A stretch of DNA of 64,000 bases, taken from Fimbriimonadia bacterium. GTDB lineage: Bacteria > Armatimonadota > Fimbriimonadia > Fimbriimonadales > Fimbriimonadaceae. The notes under the pieces are model-generated. The model was given only the letters and a program-made list of their open reading frames with translations, had not been told where the DNA came from and ran no database searches. Below, piece by piece: positions 34,103 to 43,173 of this stretch. Location of the stretch: NCBI GenBank assembly GCA_030427425.1, contig JAUICQ010000006.1, positions 62,001-126,000 of the forward strand, in the 5' to 3' direction. Every line of letters begins with the position of its first letter. Positions within the stretch are counted from its first letter, which is position 1. Position numbers and translations under genes: made by a program.

Positions 34103-34228
34103 GGATAAACTTATATTTTAAACCTATATATTTTTAATGTATTTCAATAATAAATATAATAAGATTCCTTCCGTTTACCAATATATTCCAGGTAGACTCG
34201 AACCACGATATAAGTTAGGGTATTTATA

Positions 34229-35818
34229 ATGAGCCATAAAAAGCCTGGTAAACGCAAAAGCAAAGCAAATAACTCCAGCGATCATGTAAGTTCAAAACAG
34301 GTTACTGCATATAAAGGCAGACCCTTTGAAGATAATAGATTGCTTGGTGGGTTAATTCAAGAGATAACTAAATTACCAGTTCCTGAGGAAGAACCTATGA
34401 CAGAACCAAATTTTGATGCAGATGTAGTAGTAATTGGAGCGGGTCCCGGTGGGTATGTAAGTGCAATTCGTGCATCCCAGCTAGGAGCCAACGTAGTGTG
34501 TGTAGAAAAAGAGTACCTTGGCGGTACATGCTTAAACTGGGGATGTATACCTAGTAAAGCGATGATTGCCTCCGTTGAACGATTCCATCATATCCAGCAT
34601 GCCGCCGATATGGGAATTAACGTAGAAGGTAATGTATCTATCGATTTCGAAAAATTTATGGGTAGAAAGAACAAGATTGTTACTACCCTTAGAGGTGGAA
34701 TCGGGATGCTCTTTAAAAAGAATAAAATCCGCCACGTCGAAGGATTTGCTTCTTTTGTGGATAAGAATACTATTGCTGTTAAGAAGAGTGACGGATCTTC
34801 CGAAAAAATTCAGGCCAGAAAATTTATTCTAGCGGTAGGATCTTCTGTTATTAAACTAAATATCCCTGGACTAGAAGGTGGGGTAGAAGATGGAGTTTGG
34901 ACCTCCGATGATGCAATAAACGCACCATTTGTTCCTGAAAGTATGTTAGTACTTGGAGGTGGAGCCGTTGGTTGTGAATTAGGTTATGTATTTAACGGAT
35001 TAGGCACAAAGGTCACCCTTCTAGAGATGATGCCGAATCTGATTCCCGTCTGTGATGAAGACTTAGGGAAAGAGCTTGAAAAGCTACTTAAAAAGCAGAA
35101 GATGGATATACGTACCGAAACTGCTCTTGAGAAGTGTGAGAAGACTAGCAAGGGTTGGAAGTGCACTATCAAGAAAGGTGGTGCTACTGAAGAGATTGAA
35201 GTTCAGGTAGTTCTGCTTGGTGTAGGTAGAAAAGCTAATACGGATGGAATGAATCTTGAAGGCGTAGGAGTTAAATTGCATCCTCGGGGTGTAGAAGTAG
35301 TAGATAATACGCTAAAAACTCATGTAGACAGCATCTATGCTATTGGTGACTGTGTAGGTAACATTCAGTTAGCTCACGTTGCCTCATGTGAAGGATTAGT
35401 GGCAGCTGCAAATGCTGTGCGTGATGCAGAAAGTACCGTGAATTATAAGGCTGTTCCAAACTGTATTTATACAGTTCCTGAGGTGGCGTCTGTTGGAATG
35501 TCTGAAAAGGAAGCAAAGGAAGCTGGATACGATGTTGGCGTTGGAAAATTTGCATTCCGTGCTCTAGGTAAGGCGATGGCTATTGCGGAACCAGAAGGAT
35601 TCGTTAAAGTTGTTATTGATAATAAGTATGGTGAAGTGCTAGGGGTACATATGATTGGTGCCCACGTTACAGATATGATACAAGAAGGAGTTGTGGCGAT
35701 TAAGCATGAAGCTACGCTTGATTCTATGTTAGAGTGTATCCACGCTCACCCAACCATGTGTGAAGCGGTCCTCGAAGCATTCGAGGATGCAGCTGGTCAT
35801 GCTGTGCATAAGATGTAA
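34229..35818 (+). CDS. lpd: Dihydrolipoyl dehydrogenase with N-terminal extension
   Basis: E3 of 2-oxoacid dehydrogenase complexes; reoxidises dihydrolipoamide with FAD and NAD. VVVIGAGPGGYVSAIRASQLG is the FAD site, GGTCLNWGCIPSKA carries the redox pair Cys101/Cys106, VLGGGAVGCELGYVF the NAD site, and IHAHPTMCEAVLEA the C-terminal His-Glu pair. The 529 residues exceed the usual 465-475 by a 56-residue Lys/Ser-rich extension. Both ATG 34229 (AGGG, 8 bp) and the internal ATG 34397 (GAGG, 8 bp) have good ribosome-binding sites, so the shorter form may be the main or an alternative product. Confidence 0.95.
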   Translation: MSHKKPGKRKSKANNSSDHVSSKQVTAYKGRPFEDNRLLGGLIQEITKLPVPEEEPMTEPNFDADVVVIGAGPGGYVSAIRASQLGANVVCVEKEYLGGTCLNWGCIPSKAMIASVERFHHIQHAADMGINVEGNVSIDFEKFMGRKNKIVTTLRGGIGMLFKKNKIRHVEGFASFVDKNTIAVKKSDGSSEKIQARKFILAVGSSVIKLNIPGLEGGVEDGVWTSDDAINAPFVPESMLVLGGGAVGCELGYVFNGLGTKVTLLEMMPNLIPVCDEDLGKELEKLLKKQKMDIRTETALEKCEKTSKGWKCTIKKGGATEEIEVQVVLLGVGRKANTDGMNLEGVGVKLHPRGVEVVDNTLKTHVDSIYAIGDCVGNIQLAHVASCEGLVAAANAVRDAESTVNYKAVPNCIYTVPEVASVGMSEKEAKEAGYDVGVGKFAFRALGKAMAIAEPEGFVKVVIDNKYGEVLGVHMIGAHVTDMIQEGVVAIKHEATLDSMLECIHAHPTMCEAVLEAFEDAAGHAVHKM

Positions 35819-35825
35819 GATTCTT

Positions 35826-35864
35826 TATCCTGATATATTATTTATGTCAGGATATTTTTTTTTT
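35826..35864 (+). terminator. Intrinsic terminator of lpd
   Basis: TATCCTGA (35826-35833) pairs with TCAGGATA (35847-35854), followed by a T-run. Confidence 0.8.
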
Positions 35865-35971
35865 ATTATAGTTTTCACTTGTACAGATTAAATTTATTCA
35901 AAAAAAATAATTGCTGGTATTTTTTTAGAAGTTAATTGCCAAAAATGAATCATGTTAGATAGGAAAAAAAC

Positions 35972-37780
35972 ATGATTAAATATAGTTTACAATTTGGAGT
36001 AATACTAAGTATTAGCGGTTCTTTAGTAGGGTGTTGCGGTAACCATCTTTGCAATTCTAAGTGCAAGGGAAATCATCATACTGCATCAGAAGTTAATGAT
36101 GTATTCGGTGGTGAAAATTTTTCATACAATATTTCTACACAAGATGATGTAGATAGTATGCATGTCAGGGAATTTGTAGTAGATAGCGAGTCGGATAAGC
36201 CTGTAGAAGTGGATAACTCTGAAAATACCGAACCTGCTGAGGATGCTGGAGATGCCTTGGGAGATGTTGCTGCTGATACGGTTGAAGATGCCGTTGTTGA
36301 AAATCCCGAACCTTCTGGAGACACGGAAGTTGTAGAACCTGAAGAAGTTGTAGAACCCGAAGTTGTAGTAGATACCGAGTTGGATAAGCCTGGAGAAGAG
36401 GATAACTCTGAAAATGCCGAAACTACTGAGGATGCTGGAGATACCTTGGGAGATGTTGCTGCTGATACGGTTGAAGATGCCGTTGTTGAAAATCCCGAAC
36501 CTTCTGGAGATGCGGAAGTTGCAGAACCTGAAGTGGTAGTAGATACCGAGTTGGATAAGCCTACAGAAGTAGATAGCTCTGAAAATACCGAACCTGCTGA
36601 GGATGCTGGAGATGCCTTGGGAGATATCTTTGGTGAACTGGTACTAGATACTGAGGTTGATAATGCCGCACCTGCTGAGGATGCTGGAGAAGACTTCGAA
36701 GATATCTTTGCTAAACTAGTAGCAGATGCTAGTGTTGATAATACCGAAACTGAGGTTGCTGGTGATGTAGTTGCAGAACCTGAAGTGGTAGCAGATACTG
36801 GTGTTGATAATACCGAAACTGAGGTTGCTGGCGATGTAGTTGCAGAACCTGAAGTGGTAGTAGATACCGAGTCGGATAAGCCTACAGAAGTAGATAGCTC
36901 TGAAAATACCGAATTTACTGAGGTTGCTGGAGAAGCCTTGGAAGATGTGGTTGTAGAACCTGAAGTGGTAGCAGATGCTGGTGTTGATAATGCCGAATTT
37001 ACTGAGGTTGCTGGAGAAGCCTTGGAAGATGTGGTTGTAGAGCCTGAAGTGGTAGCAGATGCTGGTGTTGATAATACCGAAACTGAGGTTGCTGGCGATG
37101 TAGTTGCTGATACAGTTGACGATGCAGGAAATGCAGATGTCGTTGAAGCTGTAGTAGAAGTGCCTAAAGAAGTTACAGAGCTAATAGCGTTTAGTGATTC
37201 TGAATCGATGGCTAAGTTCTCTGCTTCTAATACTGCATATCAGGAATACTTAAGTAGAGAAGATGTATGGGAAGGAAAGGTTGTAAACTATATCGAAATA
37301 AAGTATCTTAAGAAGATTTATGGAAGAATGAGTGCTATAGATAGTCTAAAGGAGTCTAATGGTGAAGATTATACTCCTTTCACTTATGGTATAAGTTCAA
37401 TCAATTTTGATAATACGTCAGCAAGTGATAGTATATTAACCTGGATACTCCCTGTAAGTCCTGTAGTAAAAACAATCAGTTTGGTTAATTGTACCGGACT
37501 TAGCGAATCCGTTTTTGAGAGTGTTTCAGATAATTTAACTTCTGTAACGGAAATGTATTTACAGGGTACCAATGTTGGCGATACAGGTATTCAAGCTATA
37601 GTAGAGAAAAGTTCAAAATTAGAGGTTCTTGATATCAGAGAATGCAGTAATATTACATCAACTGTATTTGATGCTCTAGACTTATCTAATATGAAGACTT
37701 TACTTGTCACAGATACGGCAGTAAATGCAGAAAAAATAGCCGAACTGCAAGGGAAGTATCCCGATTTAGATATCAGATAG
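35972..37780 (+). CDS. LRR lipoprotein with long acidic repeat region
   Basis: The 602 residues start with a lipoprotein signal (lipobox LVGC near residue 21), followed by a Cys/His-rich patch (CGNHLCNSKCKGNHH). Residues about 65-390 are acidic repeats built from E/D, V, A and P (units such as AEPEVVADTGVDNTETEVAG), recently duplicated at the DNA level. The C-terminal 190 residues hold an F-box-like stretch (SMAKFSASNTAYQEYLSRED, then VWEGKV) and three or four LRRs (VVKTISLVNCTGLSESVFES, LTSVTEMYLQGTNVGDTGIQ). It resembles eukaryotic-like F-box/LRR effectors (inference). It ends at a bidirectional terminator. Confidence 0.8.
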   Translation: MIKYSLQFGVILSISGSLVGCCGNHLCNSKCKGNHHTASEVNDVFGGENFSYNISTQDDVDSMHVREFVVDSESDKPVEVDNSENTEPAEDAGDALGDVAADTVEDAVVENPEPSGDTEVVEPEEVVEPEVVVDTELDKPGEEDNSENAETTEDAGDTLGDVAADTVEDAVVENPEPSGDAEVAEPEVVVDTELDKPTEVDSSENTEPAEDAGDALGDIFGELVLDTEVDNAAPAEDAGEDFEDIFAKLVADASVDNTETEVAGDVVAEPEVVADTGVDNTETEVAGDVVAEPEVVVDTESDKPTEVDSSENTEFTEVAGEALEDVVVEPEVVADAGVDNAEFTEVAGEALEDVVVEPEVVADAGVDNTETEVAGDVVADTVDDAGNADVVEAVVEVPKEVTELIAFSDSESMAKFSASNTAYQEYLSREDVWEGKVVNYIEIKYLKKIYGRMSAIDSLKESNGEDYTPFTYGISSINFDNTSASDSILTWILPVSPVVKTISLVNCTGLSESVFESVSDNLTSVTEMYLQGTNVGDTGIQAIVEKSSKLEVLDIRECSNITSTVFDALDLSNMKTLLVTDTAVNAEKIAELQGKYPDLDIR

Positions 37781-37792
37781 AATAGCTCTTTG

Positions 37793-37845
37793 TTTAGGTG
37801 CGATTTTATGCTTATAAACGTATAATCGCACCTAAATAGTTTTAT
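37793..37845. terminator. Bidirectional terminator
   Basis: TTTAGGTGCGATT (37793-37805) pairs perfectly with AATCGCACCTAAA (37824-37836), between the convergent LRR lipoprotein and YchF-like genes, with T-rich sequence on the plus-strand side (TAGTTTTATT). Confidence 0.82.
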
Positions 37846-38915
37846 TAAACTTTACATCTAATATTAATTAAATCGCCATCAGTAACCGAGTACTCTTTTC
37901 CTTCTAGTTTCATTTTATTGCCTTTAACTGCGGCATCCCAGCTTCCAGCATCTTCCCAATCGGCGTAGTGGATTACTTCTGCTCTTATAAATCCTCGAGC
38001 GATATCGGAGTGGATGGTGTCTGCTGCTTTTAGGGCGCTGGATCCTCTTTTTAGTGGCCAAGCTCGGGTCTCTTTTTCTCCAGCAGTATAGAAGGTGATG
38101 AGTCCGAGAGTATCGTAAATGTACTGGATGACTTTCTTTTTAGCGGGTTCTTTAATTCCGAGTGAAGCTAGGAATTCGCCTCTATCTTCTTCATCGAGCT
38201 CCGAGATTTCTTCTTCGATGGAAGCGCTTAAGGTGAAGCTAACTACACCTAGGCTGGAGAGGTATTCCATATGCTTTTTGAGATTATCATCGGTGCTATT
38301 GATGTTCGATTCTGCTACGTTAAAAACAACAATAAGAGGTTTAAAGCTAAGTAGTTGATAGTTTCTTAGAACCAACTCTTCATTTTCATCGATGTCTCCT
38401 TTTTCGTAGATTTTCCTAATCGGAGTACCATCAGATAGTATTGGGATAAGTTTTTCAAACAGGGTGAGTTCGGTATATTCAGTGGACCCGGGTCGGATTG
38501 GCTTTGGAGATTTTTTCAGTTTTTCAACTCGGTTCTCCATAATCTGTAGATCTAGGAGGATAAGTTCTTCGAGAATTTTGTTAGAATCTCTTACGGGGTC
38601 TACGGTATCGTAGTAGGGTGCGGCGGGGTTATCAAATGCTCTTACTACGTGAAGCAGCAGGTCCATTTTTTTAGCATTTTCCAGGGTTCTTACGTCGAAT
38701 AATTTTCCAGTGCCACCGATGATGCTGCCTATATTATCATGAAAAACAACCGAAGCTGGGGTTATTTTTTTGGGAGATACCTGTTGAACTATTTTGTCAA
38801 ATCTCGAATCCGGGACCGATACCGCTGCTACGTCTCCTTTCCCTGATGTATCTACCGATGCTCTATATAAGCTACTCTTTCCGCTACCACTAAAACCAAT
38901 TAATCCTACTTTCAC
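37845..38915 (-). CDS. YchF-like OBG-family GTPase/ATPase
   Basis: The 356 residues have an N-terminal P-loop (MKVGLIGFSGSGKSSLYRAS), a coiled-coil insert (about 115-150), IVVFNVAES (nucleotide specificity region, about 210) and a C-terminal TGS/DUF933 domain (LGLITFYTAGEKETRAWPL, 'FIRAEVI', 'EGKEYSVTDGDLINIRC'). This is the YchF/OLA1 architecture, but the P-loop (GFSGSGKS) differs from canonical YchF (G-x-P-N-V-G-K-S), so it may be the divergent paralogue rather than the universal YchF. The start is GTG, 3 bp after the upstream gene. Last in the aroQ-pepP operon. Confidence 0.82.
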   Translation of the reverse strand: MKVGLIGFSGSGKSSLYRASVDTSGKGDVAAVSVPDSRFDKIVQQVSPKKITPASVVFHDNIGSIIGGTGKLFDVRTLENAKKMDLLLHVVRAFDNPAAPYYDTVDPVRDSNKILEELILLDLQIMENRVEKLKKSPKPIRPGSTEYTELTLFEKLIPILSDGTPIRKIYEKGDIDENEELVLRNYQLLSFKPLIVVFNVAESNINSTDDNLKKHMEYLSSLGVVSFTLSASIEEEISELDEEDRGEFLASLGIKEPAKKKVIQYIYDTLGLITFYTAGEKETRAWPLKRGSSALKAADTIHSDIARGFIRAEVIHYADWEDAGSWDAAVKGNKMKLEGKEYSVTDGDLINIRCKV

Positions 38916-38918
38916 TAT

Positions 38919-39221
38919 TTATTTGTCCTCTAAAAATATTACTTCTACTGGGAGATGGCTTAACTGCTCTGGAAGAATCCAGAAAACATAAATACTTATT
39001 AAGAGTAAAATAAAAAGCACCCATGGGAACGAGTCCTTTTTTTTTAGATTTTCTGTCTGCTCTCGATTCTTTTTTTTTCTTGAAAGCATTGTTCCTAGAG
39101 AAATCCTGTTTTTTTTCTTAACAGGCTTCCTCACCGTTGCCTCTGCTCTCTTTTCGGCATCAATAAAAGCCCGCTTTAAATCTATTGCGGTGGGCTTCTT
39201 TTTTCTTTTTAAGCGGAACAA
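38919..39221 (-). CDS. Small basic single-pass membrane protein
   Basis: Not recognised. 100 residues with a very basic N-terminus (MFRLKRKKK and later runs of Lys/Arg) and one transmembrane segment near the C-terminus (WVLFILLLISIYVFWIL, about residues 67-83). The start is TTG with GGAG 9 bp upstream. It sits between pepP (40 bp) and the YchF-like gene (3 bp) in one operon. Confidence 0.55.
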   Translation of the reverse strand: MFRLKRKKKPTAIDLKRAFIDAEKRAEATVRKPVKKKNRISLGTMLSRKKKNREQTENLKKKDSFPWVLFILLLISIYVFWILPEQLSHLPVEVIFLEDK

Positions 39222-39261
39222 TTTAAGTATCTCCTATATCTATTATGAATGTTATTTTCTT

Positions 39262-40344
39262 TTAATGGATTATCATGCTCTCAAAATCTTTTTTGCTATG
39301 AGTTAAGATGTTGGTACCATTATCCAGAACCAGAACGTCATCTTCAATACGTATACCACCATTGTTCTCGATATATATACCAGGTTCTACAGTCCACACC
39401 TGACCCACGGATATGATATCGTTACTCCTGAAGCTTAGGGAACCGGGATCGTGCACATCTTTTCCAAGTCCATGGCCTAATCCGTGAGAGAAGTATTCGC
39501 CATATCCTTCTTCAGTGATAACATCTCTAGCAATTTTATCAACTTCAACAGCCGATTTTCCTGGTACTAATCCATCGATTGCTGCTAACTGAGCTTTGAG
39601 TACCGTGTTGTACATTCTTCTCTGTTCTTCATTGGGTTCACCTAAGAAGAAGGTACGCGTCATATCGGAATTGTATCCGTTGATGAATGCTCCGAAATCG
39701 ATGACGAGGAATTCATTATTTTCTAATTTTCTTTCTGATGGACGAGCGTGTGGCTTGGCGCTATTGGGTCCGGCTGCTACAATGGGATCGAATGCGTTTT
39801 TTGCACCATGTTTTCTTAGATAGAATTCTATTTCTAGGTTTAATTCGTACTCTGATATTCCGGGCTTGATTAATCCTTTGATGTGGGTTAGACAGGAATC
39901 GGCTAGGTTGCATGCGAACTGAATTTTTTCAACTTCTTCACTATTTTTAATTTTTCTTAGGTTGCAGATTTCATTTTTAGAAGGCTTAAACTCTATGTCT
40001 GGAATGGCATTTTTATAGTTAGTTAATTTCTCATAAGATATAGATGTTTCAAAATACAATTCTTTCAGGTTTAGTTTCTGGCACCAATCGGCAATGTAGT
40101 TTAATTCATTTTTAGGAGCTGTGATAATTTCAATCGTGCAGTTCTTTACTTCTTCTACACTCTGAGCGATATACCTGCCATCAGTAATAAATATGGCGTC
40201 TTTAGGAGTAACAATCATCACCCCAGCCGACCCCGTGAATCCGGACAGCCAGTGAACATTGATAATATCTGTTATAAGTAGTGCTGGGCAGTTATGCTTT
40301 TCTAATAATTCTTGTGTTCTAGTAATTGGGTTTGGTAGGCTCAT
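39262..40344 (-). CDS. pepP: Xaa-Pro aminopeptidase (M24 family)
   Basis: Releases N-terminal residues before proline. The 360-residue short form has an N-terminal creatinase-like domain (HWLSGFTGSAGVMIVT) and a pita-bread M24 domain. Metal ligands are visible: VIDFGAFINGYNSDMTRTFF (two Asp), FSHGLGHGLGKDVHD (His), TVEPGIYIE and GIRIEDDVLV (two Glu). Its ATG overlaps the aroQ-like stop by 4 bp. Same operon as the two downstream genes. Confidence 0.93.
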   Translation of the reverse strand: MSLPNPITRTQELLEKHNCPALLITDIINVHWLSGFTGSAGVMIVTPKDAIFITDGRYIAQSVEEVKNCTIEIITAPKNELNYIADWCQKLNLKELYFETSISYEKLTNYKNAIPDIEFKPSKNEICNLRKIKNSEEVEKIQFACNLADSCLTHIKGLIKPGISEYELNLEIEFYLRKHGAKNAFDPIVAAGPNSAKPHARPSERKLENNEFLVIDFGAFINGYNSDMTRTFFLGEPNEEQRRMYNTVLKAQLAAIDGLVPGKSAVEVDKIARDVITEEGYGEYFSHGLGHGLGKDVHDPGSLSFRSNDIISVGQVWTVEPGIYIENNGGIRIEDDVLVLDNGTNILTHSKKDFESMIIH

Positions 40345-40796
40345 ACTTTCATCTCCTGTTGAAATTTTATCGCTGCATCTAGAGCTAGCAGGTAACTATT
40401 GCTACCGAATCCGGCAATCACACCTATGGCGTGTTTAGAAAAGATAGATTCAGCAATAGAGTTTCCGCTGAGTGGTTGCACATTCTTCAGCGCTACTTCT
40501 ATGTAAGGAACTCTTAATGCAAAGATTGCATCTAATATTCCATATCCATGGTAAGCAAAACTGCCTGGGTTGATGATAATGTGGCTAATCCAGTCCCGAT
40601 TTTCATAGAGGAAGTCGAGAATGTTCCCTTCGGTATTGGACTGATATATCCGTATGTTTACTGGTAATTTGTTAGCATAATCGGTAATTGCTGCGTTAAT
40701 ATCATCGTAGCTTTCAATGCTATGAGTAGGGTGATACTTAAATCCTACTAGCGGCAGATTGGCTCCTTGTATAATGGCAATATTAGTTGTATTCAT
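40341..40796 (-). CDS. Type II 3-dehydroquinate dehydratase homologue lacking catalytic residues
   Basis: The 151 residues have the type II dehydroquinase (AroQ) flavodoxin-like fold: IIQGANLPLVG, YQSNTEGNILDFLYE, IINPGSFAYHGYGILDA, VPYIEVALKNV and GVIAGFGSNSYLLALDAA. The Asn of INPG is kept. The catalytic tyrosine and arginine loop (L-L-G-x-R-x-P-x-x-Y-G) is replaced by VGFKYHPTHS, the catalytic His of EVHLSN is Ala (EVALKN), and the following Arg is absent. It is therefore probably inactive as a dehydratase or has a new role. First gene of a four-gene operon. Confidence 0.78.
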   Translation of the reverse strand: MNTTNIAIIQGANLPLVGFKYHPTHSIESYDDINAAITDYANKLPVNIRIYQSNTEGNILDFLYENRDWISHIIINPGSFAYHGYGILDAIFALRVPYIEVALKNVQPLSGNSIAESIFSKHAIGVIAGFGSNSYLLALDAAIKFQQEMKV

Positions 40797-40927
40797 AACA
40801 TTATTAGGTTACTTTATTTTAGTCTGTAAACTCTAACTGTTCTAGTGAGATCTCTATCTAATGTGTAAATAAGTAAGAATACATTGGAAATGTATAAAAT
40901 TCTGCGTGCTCACGGTATGATATAAAT

Positions 40928-41524
40928 GTGAGAGTATTTCTTGTAAGGCATGGGCAGACCGATTGGAACACCCTACATAAAGTACAAGGGCACACTAACA
41001 TACCCCTTAATGCTGTTGGTATGCAGCAATCTAGGATGTTAGTGGAAGCGTTGTCTCACGAGAGTCTTCAGAAAGTATATTGTAGCGATTTAATACGGTG
41101 TTCTTATACAGCAAAGATGCTTGCTGATGAAACAGGTGCTGAACTGATAGAGACCCCGCTGCTTCGAGAAAGAAATTTTGGAGTGTTAGAAGGGGAGACC
41201 TTCCATGTAACCACGCCATTCTTTAATTCAATGGAAAAGAAAGGGATTCCTTACGTTTCTATAATGCCTGAAAATGGGGAGTCTATAGAGATGGTATGGA
41301 ACAGAGTTAATCCTATAGTTGAAGAGATTAGAGGTGCAAGTTGTAATATCGCCGTCATTACTCATGGGGGCACTTGTAGTATTCTTCTAGCAAAACTGCT
41401 TAATTGTGGTGTAGAGTGTGTTCCTTCATTTACATTTTCAAACTGCAGTATAACTGAAGTAAAGAACATGCGAAACAAGTATTATAAATTAATACGGTAT
41501 GCGTGTGCAAAGCATCTGAAGTAA
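40928..41524 (+). CDS. Histidine phosphatase (phosphoglycerate mutase-like)
   Basis: The 198 residues of the histidine phosphatase superfamily: MRVFLVRHGQTDWN with the phosphorylated His8, GHTNIPLNAVGMQQS, the YCSDLIRC motif, LLRERNFGVLEGE, and ITHGG with the second catalytic His. Such enzymes act on phosphoglycerate, cobalamin or nucleotide phosphates; the substrate is not evident. The start is GTG. The next gene begins 11 bp downstream, suggesting an operon with the membrane protein and dehydrogenase pair. Confidence 0.88.
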   Translation: MRVFLVRHGQTDWNTLHKVQGHTNIPLNAVGMQQSRMLVEALSHESLQKVYCSDLIRCSYTAKMLADETGAELIETPLLRERNFGVLEGETFHVTTPFFNSMEKKGIPYVSIMPENGESIEMVWNRVNPIVEEIRGASCNIAVITHGGTCSILLAKLLNCGVECVPSFTFSNCSITEVKNMRNKYYKLIRYACAKHLK

Positions 41525-41535
41525 ACTGTTTTTAG

Positions 41536-42216
41536 ATGATAGATTATTTTTCGTTAATGTATGTAACATTATCCATACCTCTTTTTATTAGTCTAAATAA
41601 TATCGTAGAAATGGCGTTGTTAGGTGTGGAAAATTCTCCTAAGTTAAGATTTCCGGCATATACGCTGAGTTTAATAATCTATTCTATATATTTGATATTA
41701 TTTCTGTTGTCTTTATTTTTTTCTGTTGTCTATCTATTTACTTCTTATGAAATAGGCAAGTGGAATATGGTGGTATCACAGAAGAATATATTATTTGTAT
41801 TGGTGCCTAGTGTGTTTGCACTGATTAACATATATTTTAGAAAAAGACATCTTCTTTTTTATTTTCCTAACCAGAAGTCGTTAGCTTTTAGTATTGCTGT
41901 GATACATAACTTTTTTGTTTATTCACTATTTTTTTTCCTTTTCAGTTATTTTTCAAGCGGACCTCTTTTAGTTTTTTCTAATCTCTTTTTTAGGTTTTAT
42001 GGCTGGCTTACAAGTCAGGTGTTTAATAATCCGAGTAACATGTGGGAGGAGTTTATTGCATATTCTTACGGTACCCTCATCCTTTTTATGTTTATTCATT
42101 TAATAGATATTAGGATAATGAGGAAGTATGATAGCTTGGTCTCTCTTTATAGTAAAGATTCCAGTAGAGGCGAGCATCATAGCAATAAGGTAAATAATAA
42201 TGAAGGAAATGTCTAA
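41536..42216 (+). CDS. Polytopic membrane protein, function unknown
   Basis: 226 residues, extremely rich in Phe/Leu/Ile, with about five predicted transmembrane segments (around residues 5-28, 41-68, 83-100, 118-145 and 175-192) and a hydrophilic C-terminal tail (SSRGEHHSNKVNNNEGN). I recognise no family. It starts 11 bp after the phosphatase gene, and its end overlaps the next gene by 17 bp, so it is probably cotranscribed with the two Rossmann-type genes downstream. Confidence 0.6.
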   Translation: MIDYFSLMYVTLSIPLFISLNNIVEMALLGVENSPKLRFPAYTLSLIIYSIYLILFLLSLFFSVVYLFTSYEIGKWNMVVSQKNILFVLVPSVFALINIYFRKRHLLFYFPNQKSLAFSIAVIHNFFVYSLFFFLFSYFSSGPLLVFSNLFFRFYGWLTSQVFNNPSNMWEEFIAYSYGTLILFMFIHLIDIRIMRKYDSLVSLYSKDSSRGEHHSNKVNNNEGNV

Positions 42217-43135
42217 CACCATTACAAAAATGAAGCAAGTAGTTTCGGTAAGCTTAGGTAGCAGTAAAAGAGATAAAGAGAGTGTAGTAGATTTTTTAAA
42301 TACTAAGATAAGTATTAAGAGAATCGGAACGGATGGATCGTTAACAAAGTTCAGAGAGATCTGTGAAAGTCTTGATGGTGTTGTAGATGCGATAGGAATT
42401 GGCGGGGCCGATTTATATGTGTCTCAAGGTGAAAAAAAGTATAAGTTTAGTCAGGTGGCGAATCTGGTTAAGAATGTTAAAAAAACTCCCTATGTAGATG
42501 GAAGCGGACTGAAGCATACGCTGGAACGATTAACCATTAAGTATCTAGCAGAAAAAAACATTATTAATTTTAAAGAGAAAAAGACACTCCTTGTATCGGC
42601 TGCGGATAGATATGGAATGGCACACGAATTATCGAAGCAGGGCGGACTAGTTATCTATGGTGATTTTATATTTGGTTTAGGTATTCCTGTACCCATTCGA
42701 GAGTATAGTTCAGTGCAACTATTAGGAAAGCTGCTCCTACCTATAATAACTAAACTGCCTATACAGTGGTTCTATCCCACAGGCAAGAAACAAGACGTTA
42801 GAACTCCGATGTTTCCAAAATTTTTTGAAGAGTGTGATATTATTGCAGGCGACTGGCATTATATTAAAAAATTTGCACCAGATAATCTGGAAGGGAAGAC
42901 AATAATTACTCAAACCGTTCGTAAGGATGATATTAGCTGGTTAAAATCTACAAAAGCAAAAATGCTTATCACTACAACCCCTGTAGTTGATGGAGAAACA
43001 TTTGCAACAAATGTAATGGAAGCCACAATTGTGGCATTATTAGGGAAAAATGCTGACGATATAACAGAAAAAGAGTATCATAATATTATTGCAGAATTAA
43101 ACTGGCAACCTAACCTTATAGATTTAACCATTTAA
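42200..43135 (+). CDS. 'Quinate 5-dehydrogenase'-annotated family protein
   Basis: The 311 residues start (after a few codons) with VVSVSLGSSKRDKESVVDFL, then KRIGTDGSLTKFREICESLD followed by GVVDAIGIGGADLYV and KTPYVDGSGLKHTLERL. From memory these match a roughly 300-residue family that automated pipelines call quinate 5-dehydrogenase in Firmicutes and that is often adjacent to an acyl-ACP-reductase-like gene, as here. True activity is unknown, and the name should not be taken literally. A central TLLVSAADRYGMAHELSKQG segment looks Rossmann-like. It overlaps the upstream membrane gene by 17 bp. Confidence 0.65.
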   Translation: MKEMSNTITKMKQVVSVSLGSSKRDKESVVDFLNTKISIKRIGTDGSLTKFREICESLDGVVDAIGIGGADLYVSQGEKKYKFSQVANLVKNVKKTPYVDGSGLKHTLERLTIKYLAEKNIINFKEKKTLLVSAADRYGMAHELSKQGGLVIYGDFIFGLGIPVPIREYSSVQLLGKLLLPIITKLPIQWFYPTGKKQDVRTPMFPKFFEECDIIAGDWHYIKKFAPDNLEGKTIITQTVRKDDISWLKSTKAKMLITTTPVVDGETFATNVMEATIVALLGKNADDITEKEYHNIIAELNWQPNLIDLTI

Positions 43136-43173
43136 TTCACACAAACAAAAATAACCAATAAGATAGGTGAACA

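Noticed and set aside
42200-43135. Taking 'quinate 5-dehydrogenase' literally, and linking it to the AroQ-like gene as a quinate/shikimate pathway.
   Set aside because: The label is an automated annotation. The AroQ homologue lacks catalytic residues and is on a different operon, so a shikimate link is unsupported.
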